Below are positions 8,894 through 17,496 of a stretch of DNA of 64,000 nucleotides, piece by piece. The stretch is from Streptomyces sp. RKAG293. Its GTDB lineage: Bacteria > Actinomycetota > Actinomycetes > Streptomycetales > Streptomycetaceae. Each line of letters starts with the position of its first letter. Positions within the stretch are counted from its first letter, which is position 1. The position numbers and the translations under genes were made by a program. The stretch covers positions 7,921,001 through 7,985,000 of the forward strand of contig NZ_JAJOZB010000001.1 of the NCBI RefSeq assembly GCF_023701745.1, given 5' to 3'. Below the pieces are notes generated by a model. It did not search any database. It worked only from the letters and a program-made list of their open reading frames with translations, and was not told the DNA's origin.

Positions 8894-9958
8894 ATGTCAT
8901 GGAAACGGCAAACCGCCGCATTCGCGGTCGGAGCACTCTGTCTGGCCACCGCCGCCTGTGGCACCTCGGCAGGGACGGCGGCGACCGCGGGGAAAGCGGA
9001 ACCACCGGGGCCCGGCTATCCCGTCACCGTCACCGACTGCGGGCAGACCACCACGTACACCAAGGCGCCGAGCCGCGTCGTCGTCATGAACGGCGCGTCC
9101 GTCGCCGAGGTGTCCTCGATGCTCGCGCTCGGGCTCGGTGACCGCATCGTCGCCAACGCCCAGTCCTACGGCATGTCGGAGGTGCCAGGGCGTGTCCAGG
9201 CCATCGCGAAGCTGCCCACCGGGGGAGTGAAGCTCAACGACATCCAGGACATCCCGCGCGAGGCGATGCTCAACCTCCGCCCGGACTTCGTGCTGTCCAC
9301 CACCGGGTTCGGCTTCGACCCCAAGAACGGCTACGCCACCCGCAAGGACCTCGCGTCGATCGGCGCGCACACCTACCTGCCGGTCAAGGGCTGCGACGAC
9401 GCCAGCTCCGTCAAGGGCCCGCCGTCCATCGACGACAGCTACTCGATGCTGCGCGACCTCGGCAGGATCTTCGGCGTCAGCGCCCGCGCCGAGAAGCTGA
9501 TCGCGGACTCCCGCGCGCGCATCGCCGCCATCAGCGCCAAGGTCACCACCAAGCTCAAGGCGTCGGCCGGCACCGCGCAGCCGTCGAAGGTGATGGTGAT
9601 CTTCTCCAACATGTCGATGGGCGCGAACGAGTTCAGCTCGATCGCGGGGGTCGGCATCTGGAACGACATCCTCGCCAAGGCCGCGGGAACCAACGCGTTC
9701 GCCTCCGTCACCAGCAACTCCTTCGCCGACCTGAGCAAGGAGAAGGTCGCCGCCGCGCAGGTGGACGCGCTCGTCGTCGTCAGCTACCACGACCCGGATC
9801 CCGACGCCTACGCGCGCAAGCTGTTCGCGCAGTTCCCGCAGTGGAACGCCGCCCGGGACAAGAGATACACCGTCCTGTCGGACTCCATCTATCTCGGGCC
9901 CAGCAACGACCTCGCCGTCGAGCGCATCGCCCGGATGCTGCACCCCGACGCCCTCTGA
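8894..9958 (+). CDS. Metallophore ABC transporter substrate-binding lipoprotein (FepB/BtuF-like)
   Basis: 354 residues. A lipoprotein signal peptide ends in the lipobox TAAC (Cys near residue 23). The mature protein has the periplasmic-binding-like fold of class III (iron-siderophore, B12, heme), with PSRVVVMNGASVAEVSSMLALG near its N-terminus and an ALVVVSYHDPD strand near the C-terminus. It is the first gene of a three-gene importer placed directly after the NRPS. The ligand is inferred to be the metal complex of the cluster product. Sequence alone does not exclude an unrelated siderophore. Confidence 0.88.
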   Translation: MSWKRQTAAFAVGALCLATAACGTSAGTAATAGKAEPPGPGYPVTVTDCGQTTTYTKAPSRVVVMNGASVAEVSSMLALGLGDRIVANAQSYGMSEVPGRVQAIAKLPTGGVKLNDIQDIPREAMLNLRPDFVLSTTGFGFDPKNGYATRKDLASIGAHTYLPVKGCDDASSVKGPPSIDDSYSMLRDLGRIFGVSARAEKLIADSRARIAAISAKVTTKLKASAGTAQPSKVMVIFSNMSMGANEFSSIAGVGIWNDILAKAAGTNAFASVTSNSFADLSKEKVAAAQVDALVVVSYHDPDPDAYARKLFAQFPQWNAARDKRYTVLSDSIYLGPSNDLAVERIARMLHPDAL

Positions 9959-9968
9959 CGCGCCGCAG

Positions 9969-11018
9969 ATGACCCCACGCGCACTCAGCCCCCGCTCCCC
10001 GCTGTCCGTCCTGGTGCTCCTGCCCGTCCTCCTCGCGCTGCTCGTCCTGGTGATGATGGTGGCCGTCGGCATCGGGGCCGTGAACGTGCCCCTCGGGGAC
10101 ATCTGGCACATCGTCCTCGCCCACCTGGGCGGCGGCACCTACGCCGGCGATCCCGTTCAGGACCAGATCGTCTGGAACTTCCGCATCCCCCGGGTAGTGC
10201 TCGCCGCGCTCGCGGGCGGCGGCCTCGCCGTCGCCGGAGTCGTGCTGCAGGCGGTCGTCGCCAACCCGCTGGCCGACCCCTATGTCCTGGGGGTCTCCTC
10301 CGGGGCGTCACTGGGCGCCGTACTGGTCATGACACTGACCACCGGCGCCCTCGGCGGCCTCGGCGTCTCCTCGGCGGCGTTCGCCGGGGCCGTCGCGGCC
10401 GTCGCGCTCGTCTTCCTCCTCGGACAGCGCGGCGGCCGGCTGGCGCCCACCCGGCTGGTCCTGTCCGGTGTCGCCATCGGCTATCTGTTCCTCGCGGCCA
10501 CCAGCTATCTGCAGTTGCGGGCCACCCCCAACGAGCTGCGCTCGGTGATGTTCTGGATGCTCGGCAGCGTCGCCGGGGCGCAGTGGAGCCAACTGCCGCT
10601 GGTGAGCGGCGCGGTGCTCGGGACGACCGTGGTCCTCGCGCTGTACGGGCGGCAGCTGAACGCGCTGCTGGCCGGGGACGAGTCAGCGACCGCGCTCGGG
10701 GTGGAGGTGCACCGGCTGCGGGCCGCGCTGCTGGTGCTGTCCTCGCTGCTGACCGGCACCATCATCGCGGTCGCGGGCGGCATCGGCTTCGTCGGCCTGA
10801 TGATCCCTCACCTGGTGCGGCTCGCCGTCGGCGCCGACCACCGCAGACTGCTCCCGCTCGCCGCGGTGACCGGTGCGATCTACCTCGTCGTCGTCGATCT
10901 CCTGTCCCGCACCCTGGACCGGCCCAACGAACTGCCGCTCGGCATCCTCACCGCCCTCTTCGGCGCACCGTTCTTCCTGTGGCTGCTGCGCCGGAACAAG
11001 AGCTTGGATTCCGTATGA
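9969..11018 (+). CDS. FecCD-family ABC transporter permease
   Basis: 349 residues, strongly hydrophobic, with the roughly ten membrane segments of the BtuC/FecCD family. Family signatures visible are RIPRVVLAALAGGGLAVAG near the N-terminus, NPLADPYVLGVSSGASLGAV, GGIGFVGLMIPHLVRL (the coupling-helix region contacting the ATPase) and ELPLGILTALFGAPFFLWLL at the C-terminus. It starts 10 bases after the binding-protein stop and overlaps the ATPase start by 4 bases. One permease gene implies a homodimer. Confidence 0.93.
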   Translation: MTPRALSPRSPLSVLVLLPVLLALLVLVMMVAVGIGAVNVPLGDIWHIVLAHLGGGTYAGDPVQDQIVWNFRIPRVVLAALAGGGLAVAGVVLQAVVANPLADPYVLGVSSGASLGAVLVMTLTTGALGGLGVSSAAFAGAVAAVALVFLLGQRGGRLAPTRLVLSGVAIGYLFLAATSYLQLRATPNELRSVMFWMLGSVAGAQWSQLPLVSGAVLGTTVVLALYGRQLNALLAGDESATALGVEVHRLRAALLVLSSLLTGTIIAVAGGIGFVGLMIPHLVRLAVGADHRRLLPLAAVTGAIYLVVVDLLSRTLDRPNELPLGILTALFGAPFFLWLLRRNKSLDSV

Positions 11019-11815
11019 GACTCAGCGTCGACCAGCTCGACATCACCCTGGACCGCCGGCCCATCCTGCGGGACGTGTGCCTGGAGGTGGGGCCTGGCGA
11101 GATCGTCGGACTCGTCGGGCCCAACGGCAGCGGCAAGTCCACGCTGCTGCGCGCCGTCTACCGCTCACTGCGGCCGGAGGGCGGGGCGGTACGGGTCGAC
11201 GGGGACGACATCTGGACGCTCCCCGCCCGCGCCGCCGCCCGCCGCACCGCCGCGGTCCTCCAGGACGTCGGCCACGCGACGGGGCTGTGCGTCCGGGAGA
11301 TCGTGGCGCTCGGCCGCACACCGCACCACGGACTGCTCGGCCGGGACGGCCCCGAGGACCACGAGGCGGTCGACCGTGCGCTGGACCAGTGCGGCGCGCG
11401 CCCGCTGGCCGACCGTGACTTCGCCTCGCTCTCCGGCGGCGAACGGCAACGGGTGCTGCTGGCCCGCGCGCTGGCCCAGCGTCCGCACCTGCTCGTCCTC
11501 GACGAACTGACCAACCACCTCGACATCCGCGCCCGCTTCGAACTGCTCTCCCTGATCCGCGCCATCGGCACCACCACGCTGGCCGTCCTGCACGACCTGG
11601 ACCTCGCCGTCCGGCTCTGCGACCACCTCGTCGTCCTCCAGCAGGGCGCCGTGGTCGCGGCCGGCCCCGTACTGGACGTGCTCACCCCGGCGGTGCTGCG
11701 CGACGTCTTCGGCGTCGCCGCGAGCGCGGACCGGCACGCCGACGGCATCGTGCGGATCGTCTACGCCGCCGACCCGCTCGCGCTGCAACTCGTCGAACGG
11801 GCCGCTGCCGGATGA
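11015..11815 (+). CDS. ABC transporter ATP-binding protein (siderophore/metallophore type)
   Basis: 266 residues. Walker A GLVGPNGSGKST, signature LSGGERQRVLLARAL, Walker B HLLVLDELTNHLD and the switch histidine in LAVLHDLDLAVRLC are all intact. The order and spacing match FecE/FhuC ATPases. ATG 11015 overlaps the permease stop (ATGA). This is the last gene of the apparent biosynthesis-plus-transport unit; after it comes a 157-base gap and an unrelated hydrolase. Confidence 0.93.
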   Translation: MRLSVDQLDITLDRRPILRDVCLEVGPGEIVGLVGPNGSGKSTLLRAVYRSLRPEGGAVRVDGDDIWTLPARAAARRTAAVLQDVGHATGLCVREIVALGRTPHHGLLGRDGPEDHEAVDRALDQCGARPLADRDFASLSGGERQRVLLARALAQRPHLLVLDELTNHLDIRARFELLSLIRAIGTTTLAVLHDLDLAVRLCDHLVVLQQGAVVAAGPVLDVLTPAVLRDVFGVAASADRHADGIVRIVYAADPLALQLVERAAAG

Positions 11816-11972
11816 TCCGCTCTTCCCCGGCCCTCTCCGAGGGAGCGGGCGTTGTTGCGGCGGGGAAACCTTCCGGAAACCCCGCGGGCGGCGGGCGTTC
11901 CTAGGCTCGGTGCAGATGCGGTACGCCTGGTCGGCGCGTACCTGAGCGCACGGTGAACAGGGAGGCGGGCCC

Positions 11973-13016
11973 ATGAGCGGAACCCCCAGGCCGAGTCCCC
12001 GTGAGGGCAGACTCCGCCCGGTGTCCCTCCCGGACGTCGAACTGCGCCATCACGTCGTGCACGGCTACCGCAGGGCCTACCGGATCGCCGGGGAGGGCCC
12101 GGCCATCCTGCTCATCCACGGCATCGGCGACTCCTCCGCCACCTGGGCGGACCTCATCCCCGGCCTGGCCCGCCACAACACGGTCATCGCCCCGGACCTG
12201 CTCGGCCACGGCGCCTCGGACAAGCCCCGCGCCGACTACTCGGTGGCCGCCTACGCGAACGGCATGCGGGATCTGCTCGGTGTCCTCGGCATCGAGCGGG
12301 CCACCCTGATCGGCCACTCCCTCGGCGGCGGGGTGGCGATGCAGTTCGCGTACCAGTTCCCCGAGCGCACGGAGCGGCTGGTGCTGGTCAGCACCGGTGG
12401 GGTGGGCAGGGAGGTCAACCCCGTGCTGCGCGCGGTCTCGCTGCCGGGAGCGGACCTGATGCTCTCGCTGCTCAAGCTGCCCACCATGGGCCTGCAGACC
12501 CGCGCCTTCGTCCAGTTGATGAAGTTCCTGGACACCGATCTGGGCCAGGACGCGCCCGATCTGCTCAACCTGGTCGACGCCCTGCCCGACGCGACGTCCC
12601 GCAGCGCCTTCATCAGGACCCTGCGGGCGGTGGTCGACTGGCGGGGCCAGGTGGTCACCATGCTGGACCGCTGTTATCTGGTGCGGGGCATGCCCACCAT
12701 GCTGCTGTGGGGATCGCGGGACAGCGTGCTGCCGGTAAGGCACGCCCATGACGCGCACAGCGCGATGCCCGGCAGCCGGCTGGAGGTCTTCGAAGGGGCG
12801 GGCCACTTCCCGTTCCACACCGATCCCATCCGCTTCCTGGCGCTCGTCGAGAACTTCATCGCGACGACCGAGCCGGGCAGTCTGAGCAGCGAGCAGTGGC
12901 GCGACCTGCTGCGAGCCGGCCGCCGCGGGGAAGCGACGGCCGGTGCGGCGGGGAACGCGGCCGACCGCCTCACCGGGCGGGAGATCAGGGAAGCGAGCGA
13001 ACGCAGCGCGACCTGA
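11973..13016 (+). CDS. Alpha/beta hydrolase
   Basis: 347 residues. The nucleophile elbow GHSLGGG gives Ser116; the oxyanion region LLIHGIGDSSATW lies upstream, and LLWGSRDSVLP and GAGHFPFHTDP supply the probable Asp and His. The last 50 residues (from about 295) are polar and outside the core fold. No signal peptide. Substrate unknown: esterase, lactonase or haloperoxidase-like are all possible. It faces a TetR gene convergently, and there is no clear tie to the isonitrile cluster. Confidence 0.85.
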   Translation: MSGTPRPSPREGRLRPVSLPDVELRHHVVHGYRRAYRIAGEGPAILLIHGIGDSSATWADLIPGLARHNTVIAPDLLGHGASDKPRADYSVAAYANGMRDLLGVLGIERATLIGHSLGGGVAMQFAYQFPERTERLVLVSTGGVGREVNPVLRAVSLPGADLMLSLLKLPTMGLQTRAFVQLMKFLDTDLGQDAPDLLNLVDALPDATSRSAFIRTLRAVVDWRGQVVTMLDRCYLVRGMPTMLLWGSRDSVLPVRHAHDAHSAMPGSRLEVFEGAGHFPFHTDPIRFLALVENFIATTEPGSLSSEQWRDLLRAGRRGEATAGAAGNAADRLTGREIREASERSAT

Positions 13017-13070
13017 ATTGGTTGCCCGGTCCCGACCTTTCCGGCCACCGCCCGCCGCCGGTACCGTTAT

Positions 13071-13094
13071 TTCGCGTCATTCGCGTCATTCGCG
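13071..13094 (-). repeat. 9-bp tandem repeat that duplicates the TetR gene's stop codon
   Basis: Read on the minus strand, the unit CGCGAATGA occurs twice plus a partial copy, in frame, so two TGA stops follow each other. Confidence 0.7.
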
Positions 13095-13655
13095 CAGTTC
13101 CGCGTCGATGGCGGACGCCATGAGCTCGCGCGCGTGCGCCAGCGGGAGCGAGCCGCTCAGCCAGCGGACGCTGAGGCCCTCCAGGAGCGCGGTCAGCCGC
13201 TCGGCGGACGCGGCGTAGCCGGTGGCGGTGCCGGAGGGGCGGGCGCGGCCGAGCAGCTCGGCGATCTCCTGCACCCACTCCAGCGTGGCCTTGGCGAGGT
13301 CCTCGCGCAGCTCGGGGTCGAAGACGGCGCTGGCCCGCAACTCACCCCAGGCGGTGCTGTTCTCCCGTACGGCGGGGGTGTCCTGGAACTCCAGCAGCAG
13401 GGTCTGCCGCAACTCCTCACGCGGATCGAGGGGTTGGGCGTCCGCCGCCCGGTCGGTGGTGTAGCGCTCGGCGCGCTCGCTGATGAACTCCAGCGTCCGG
13501 CGGAGGACTCCGGCGCGGTCGGTGAAGTGGTAGTAGATCAGCGAGGTCGACACCCCCGCCTCGGTCGCGAGTTCTTCCACGCGCAGGCCACGCACGCCAC
13601 GTCGCGCGATGACGCGTGTGGCGGCTTCCAGGATTGCTGTTCGACGGTCAGCCAC
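13086..13655 (-). CDS. TetR/AcrR family transcriptional regulator
   Basis: 189 residues from GTG 13655. The N-terminal helix-turn-helix is typical: AILEAATRVIARRGVRGLRV followed by VEELATEAGVSTSLIYYHF (about residues 6-45). The C-terminal ligand domain, with ELRASAVFDPELREDLAKA, resembles TetR_C_6/BetI-type proteins. An upstream ATG at 13721 would add a basic extension that looks non-native. It is convergent with the hydrolase and faces an empty stretch upstream, so its target may be itself or a distant gene. Confidence 0.88.
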   Translation of the reverse strand: MADRRTAILEAATRVIARRGVRGLRVEELATEAGVSTSLIYYHFTDRAGVLRRTLEFISERAERYTTDRAADAQPLDPREELRQTLLLEFQDTPAVRENSTAWGELRASAVFDPELREDLAKATLEWVQEIAELLGRARPSGTATGYAASAERLTALLEGLSVRWLSGSLPLAHARELMASAIDAELRE

Positions 13656-14207
13656 AGGCCAGACCCTACCGGTCCCTGCCCGTGACCCGGCTCCCTTTCC
13701 TGACCGGAACTTCAGCGACATCGCGCCGCCTCGTACGGACCGGCCATGCCGCGAGCACCGCCAATTCTCGCGTTGCAGCGAGGTCCGGACGTCGCTCGTG
13801 GACCCTGCGTCGAACGGACTGGAGGGTGCGACCCGGGGACCATGACTGAAGTTTCCATCAGGATGGGGACACGCCAGAGGCCCCGTCGCTCCCCGGGAAT
13901 GATCAGGGGTCGGGCGGGCAGCAGTCAGGGGGAGAGTGCGGGTTGGGCAGGAGGGCCCGCGGCCCCACCATGGAACTGCGCGGCCCGTACCGACATCCCG
14001 GCGGTCTTCCCCCGTCCGTCGTGGACACCGGCCGGGCCGCGCGCAGACCCGCACCGCCCGACTGGTTCCCGGGCGTGCCCCCGCCGGGCAGCGTTTGTGA
14101 GGGCGCTGCCCCGGCTCCGTCGGCCCCGCGCCCATCCCCCTCGGGTGTGGGGCCGACGCATGTCCCGAGCGGGCCCGGCAGGAGGCCCGTCCCCTGGGTT
14201 CACGCCG
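13656..14207. other. Intergenic stretch without a supported gene
   Basis: About 550 bases upstream of the TetR gene. Several frames are open because of high GC, but their translations are Arg/Pro/Gly-rich and unlike any protein. No RNA gene or clear operator was seen. Confidence 0.5.
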
Positions 14208-14453
14208 CTACCGGTGCCTGCTGCGGTCGGCGTCGGGCAGGTTGCACCACAGGTCGATCGTCGCGGACAGCTCCCGGGCCTGGGTGTCCGTATGGCGCTC
14301 GGCCTGCTCCGACGCCTCGGCGGCGGCATCGAGCGAGCCGAAGCCCCGCACGAGGTCGATCAGGTCCTCGACCAGGCCCGGATCCTCGTCCTCGGCACGG
14401 GCGTGCGCGTGCAGGGCTTGCAGGATGGCGAGTTCGTCGTCTTCGGCGTCCAT
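14208..14453 (-). CDS. Small acidic protein, function unknown
   Basis: 81 residues from ATG 14453. Helix-rich and acidic (DAEDDELAILQALHAHARAE... and a GSLDAAAEASEQAERH segment), with no Cys-rich or membrane part. Codon use is Streptomyces-like only within this stretch; longer versions of the frame become Arg/Pro-rich. No strong ribosome-binding site is visible. I do not recognise a family. It could be a small regulatory or DNA-associated protein. Confidence 0.5.
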   Translation of the reverse strand: MDAEDDELAILQALHAHARAEDEDPGLVEDLIDLVRGFGSLDAAAEASEQAERHTDTQARELSATIDLWCNLPDADRSRHR

Positions 14454-14568
14454 GTGCACAGTCTGCCGTGTGGGTCTGACACTCCGTAGGTTCCGCGGGC
14501 GCGCCGGACACCGTGCCGACCGGTCCCCGGCTCCGAGCGGCCGGCGGACCAACGGTTCTTCGAGCGGA

Positions 14569-14772
14569 CTACCGCCTGGCGGCGGCCCTGGGCGTACGCC
14601 GGGGCCGGGCCTGGGCCGGCGGTGCCGGGGGAGCGGTCTCTTCCTCGTCCTCGTCCAGATCGTCGGGCTCGTCACCCAGGTCGGCCTGCTGGAAGGGGTC
14701 GGTCGACGGGATCGGCGAGGTGTGGGCCGCGACCGGCATCGAGGGATCAGGGTTGGAGAACAGCGTGGTCAT
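14569..14772 (-). CDS. Small protein with acidic core and Arg/Pro-rich tail, function unknown
   Basis: 67 residues from ATG 14772, preceded by GAAGGTG at a usable spacing. The N-terminal half is neutral (TTLFSNPDPSMPVAAHTS), the centre is acidic (DLGDEPDDLDEDEEE) and the C-terminus is Pro/Ala/Arg-rich. No membrane segment. A leader-like acidic centre might suggest a peptide precursor, but there is no modification enzyme next to it and the tail has no Cys/Ser/Thr core, so no function is assigned. Confidence 0.4.
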   Translation of the reverse strand: MTTLFSNPDPSMPVAAHTSPIPSTDPFQQADLGDEPDDLDEDEEETAPPAPPAQARPRRTPRAAARR

Positions 14773-15037
14773 GGCACCTTCGTCGGGTTTCGCAAAACGG
14801 GGCCACCCGGAACGGACCAGACGGTGGCGATCGCGGCCTGAAAGGGCGGCCGTCTCCCACCAGCATCCCACGTGGAGCGTTCCGCGTGGGTATCGGCATG
14901 GGCACGGGCCCGTCACCCGGTGTGTGCCACGGCTCACCGGTTCGAATGAAACCGCAGGCCAAGCGGGGGACGCGGGCCGCTTCCCGGTGATCGGCGGACC
15001 GAATGCGGATAGGACCCGTGTCCAGGAGGTCCGATCC

Positions 15038-15424
15038 ATGGGTGCCGTCTTCCCGTGCCGCCGCGCTCAGCGCCGCAGCGGGCGCGACGCTGCCCTGGGC
15101 GTCCTGCTGGCGCTCCTCACGCTGGTCCTGCTGCTGGGCGGGGCGCTGTCACCGGAGCTGATGGCCGACCAGGGAGCCCGGTCCACGACAGCGGTCTCGG
15201 AGCCGCTGTCCACCCCGGGCGACGAGCACCCGGACGAGGCGGCCACCACCGTACGGGCGGCCCGGGCCCAGCGGGCCGCTGAGTCGTCGCGTGCGGTACG
15301 CGACGCGACCCGCGGCGGTATCCGTCCGGCCCCGGCCGTGCTGCCGCGCCGTGACCCCGTGCCGGGCGACGGGCGCCCGGGAGCCGGCCTCCTGGGGCTG
15401 AGCTGTGTGGTTCTGCGCTGCTGA
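15038..15424 (+). CDS. Small single-pass membrane or secreted protein, function unknown
   Basis: 128 residues. ATG 15038 has an excellent ribosome-binding site, AGGAGGT (15024-15030), seven bases upstream. An Arg-rich N-terminus is followed by one hydrophobic segment (AALGVLLALLTLVLLLGGAL, about residues 20-40) and a polar Ala/Arg/Pro-rich tail ending in LGLSCVVLRC. The two Cys at the very end could form a disulfide. It precedes another small gene by 72 bases and they may form an operon. No family recognised. Confidence 0.6.
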   Translation: MGAVFPCRRAQRRSGRDAALGVLLALLTLVLLLGGALSPELMADQGARSTTAVSEPLSTPGDEHPDEAATTVRAARAQRAAESSRAVRDATRGGIRPAPAVLPRRDPVPGDGRPGAGLLGLSCVVLRC

Positions 15425-15496
15425 CCGGTCCAGGGGCCCTTCCCGGCCCCGCTCCGCTCCGCACGCACACCCCACTTCTCGTCCCGGAGGACCCCC

Positions 15497-15694
15497 ATGC
15501 CCATCGACCCTTTCACGGCCCTGAACGCCATGCTGCGCGCCGAAGTCACCCGCGCCGAAGTCACCCGCGCCGCAGTCGCCCGTGCCGCCGCGCCGGAGTC
15601 CGAGCCCCGGCAGCCCGCCGTCCCTGACACGCACGACACGTACGACACCCCCGAGCGCCCTGCTGCCGCACCCACCCCGAGCGACGGCGCCTGA
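15497..15694 (+). CDS. Small repetitive protein, function unknown
   Basis: 65 residues with a strong GGAGGA (15485-15490) before ATG 15497. Begins MPIDPFTALNAMLRAEVTR, followed by a five-residue repeat (RAEVT RAEVT RAAVA) predicted to be helical, then a disordered Pro/Ala/Asp/Thr tail. The N-terminal sequence with its Phe/Leu/Met pattern looks conserved-protein-like, and the repeat looks recently expanded at the DNA level. Probably co-transcribed with the gene at 15038. Confidence 0.55.
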   Translation: MPIDPFTALNAMLRAEVTRAEVTRAAVARAAAPESEPRQPAVPDTHDTYDTPERPAAAPTPSDGA

Positions 15695-15996
15695 CCTGGG
15701 TCGTTCGACCGGGGACGCCGCCTGACGCCGACCGTCTCCGGCGCGGATCTCCGCGGCCGACCGCGGGAAGCCGCTCCGACGGGCGCGTCCGTCGCCGGCT
15801 GTGGCGGATCCGCGCGGCCCTCCGGGGCCCGCGGCCCACGACCCGGCGCGGCCGACCGCCCCGTCGGAGCGCCTCGGGCAGGTGATTCGGACCGCCGTTC
15901 TGACGACCCGTCAAGAATTTCCGCCGCGCCGCCGCGAGGCATTTCCGCTTCAACTCTTGACGCCGACCCGATGTCCGGGCACTCTCCTGGCCATTG

Positions 15997-16014
15997 CTTG
16001 AGAGCGCTCTCAAG
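15997..16014 (+). promoter_or_regulatory. Perfect 18-bp LacI-type operator, CTTGAGAGCGCTCTCAAG
   Basis: An exact palindrome 35 bases upstream of the sugar-binding lipoprotein start. A TTGACG-like -35 lies at 15957-15962 with a poor -10. The core differs from the CebR box by A/T at the two inner flanking positions. The rest of 15695-16049 holds no gene. Confidence 0.85.
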
Positions 16015-16049
16015 ACATCACGTCCGTCCTGAAGCCATGGGAGGCTTCC

Positions 16050-17360
16050 ATGCCCGTTGCCCGAGCCGCCAGACACGTCGCCATTCGATTCGGGGCGGTC
16101 GCACTGGCCGGGGCACTGCTCGCTGCCTGTGGATCCAGCTCGTCGGGGAGCAGTTCCGCGGACGGCGCCGACGGGGGCAAGGTCACGCTCACCGTCGACC
16201 TCTTCGGCACCTTCGGCTACAAGGAGGCCGGCCTCTACGCCGAGTACCAGAAGCTCCACCCCAATGTGACGATCAAGGAGAGCGACACCGAGAACGAGGC
16301 CGACTACTGGAAGGCGCTGCAGACCCGTCTCGCCGGCGGTGGCGGCCTCGCCGACGTGCAGGGGGTCGAGGTCGGCAGGATCGCCTCGGTGACCCGGCAG
16401 CAGGCCGACAAGTTCGAGGATCTGGGCGCTCTCGGCGCCAAGGACCTGCAGGCGCAGTTCTCGCAGTCCAAGTGGTCGGCCGCGACCGCCCCCGACGGGC
16501 GGGTGCTGGGTCTCGGTACCGACACCGGACCCGAGGCGCTCTGCTACCGCTCCGACCTGTTCAAGGCCGCCGGGCTGCCCACCGACCGGGTCGAGCTCGC
16601 CAAGCAGTGGGCGACCTGGGACGGCTATCTCGCGCTGGGCAAGCAGTACGCCGCCAAGGCACCGGCCAAGAGCCACTGGATGGACAGCATCGCCAGCCTC
16701 TACTCGGTGATGGTCGGACAGCAGAAGGAGCGCTACTACGACGCGTCCGGCAAGCTGATCTACGACTCCAACCCCGCTGTGAAGGCGGCCTGGAACGCCT
16801 CGGTCAAGGCCGCGCAGGACGGTCTGAGCGCCAAGCTCGCCCAGTGGGCCCCCGAGTGGAACCAGGCCTTCAGCAGCGGCTCCTTCGCGACCATCGCCTG
16901 CCCCGCCTGGATGCTGGGCTACATCAAGGGCCAGGCCGCCGACGCGGGCAAGGGCAAGTGGGACGTCGCGGCCCTGCCGGGCGGCGCGGGCAACTGGGGC
17001 GGCTCGTACCTGTCGATCCCCAAGGGCGCCAAGCACACCAAGGAGGCCTTCGACTTCATCAAGTGGATCACCGCCAAGGAGCAGCAGGCCAAGCTCTTCA
17101 CCAAGCAGGGCAGCTTCCCCTCCAACCTCGGTGCGATCGACCTGGTGAAGGACGTGAAGGACCCCTACTTCAGCAACGCGCCCATCGGCACGGTCTTCGG
17201 CACGGCAGCCGAGCAGGCGCCGGTCCAGGTGCCGGGGCTGCGCGACAACGATGTGAACACCCAGATCACCAACGCCCTGGGTGAGGTCGAGCGCAAGGGC
17301 ACCTCGTCCGACGAGGCCTGGAGCCACGCGCAGAAGGGCGTGAAGAACGCCCTCGGCTGA
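16050..17360 (+). CDS. Oligosaccharide ABC transporter substrate-binding lipoprotein (CUT1 family)
   Basis: 436 residues, ribosome-binding site GGGAGG before ATG 16050. Lipoprotein signal with lipobox LAAC (Cys near residue 27), then a Ser/Gly linker. The mature part is a CUT1 (CebE/MalE-class) binding protein: KVTLTVDLFGTFGYKEAGL at the N-terminus, later CPAWMLGYIKG and GGSYLSIPKGAKHTKEAFDFIKW. It starts a four-gene unit (two permeases, GH1 beta-glucosidase), which suggests a beta-gluco-oligosaccharide ligand. The LacI-type palindrome just upstream probably controls it. The operator type shared with a GH16 laminarinase gene (59773-61905) points to beta-1,3-gluco-oligosaccharides; cellobiose remains possible. 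Confidence 0.9.
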   Translation: MPVARAARHVAIRFGAVALAGALLAACGSSSSGSSSADGADGGKVTLTVDLFGTFGYKEAGLYAEYQKLHPNVTIKESDTENEADYWKALQTRLAGGGGLADVQGVEVGRIASVTRQQADKFEDLGALGAKDLQAQFSQSKWSAATAPDGRVLGLGTDTGPEALCYRSDLFKAAGLPTDRVELAKQWATWDGYLALGKQYAAKAPAKSHWMDSIASLYSVMVGQQKERYYDASGKLIYDSNPAVKAAWNASVKAAQDGLSAKLAQWAPEWNQAFSSGSFATIACPAWMLGYIKGQAADAGKGKWDVAALPGGAGNWGGSYLSIPKGAKHTKEAFDFIKWITAKEQQAKLFTKQGSFPSNLGAIDLVKDVKDPYFSNAPIGTVFGTAAEQAPVQVPGLRDNDVNTQITNALGEVERKGTSSDEAWSHAQKGVKNALG

Positions 17361-17378
17361 CCCGGACGGCCCGACGTG

Positions 17379-17424
17379 CCGGGTCCGGGCGCATCCACCT
17401 CCCCACACCCGCGCCCGGACCCGG
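17379..17424 (+). other. Intercistronic hairpin after the binding-protein gene
   Basis: CCGGGTCCGGGCGC and its exact complement (14 bp) flank an 18-base loop, between the binding-protein and permease genes. This placement usually allows higher expression of the binding protein than of the permeases, by transcript stabilisation or partial termination. Confidence 0.65.
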
Positions 17425-17496
17425 CGCACCACCACCCCGTCGCCGTCACCCGCTCCCCGGTACGACAGCACCGTCCCCGATACGAAGGCCTGGCAC

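Noticed and set aside
8894..11815. Importer as an ordinary ferric siderophore system
   Set aside because: Not excluded by its sequence, but its place directly after the isonitrile NRPS makes uptake of the cluster product more likely.
13746..14489. Possible plus-strand gene upstream of the TetR gene
   Set aside because: Translation is Arg/Pro/Gly-rich, lacks a ribosome-binding site and motif, and overlaps the better-supported minus-strand small protein.
14569..14772. Small acidic protein considered as a RiPP precursor
   Set aside because: No modification enzyme or exporter is adjacent and the C-terminus lacks a plausible core.
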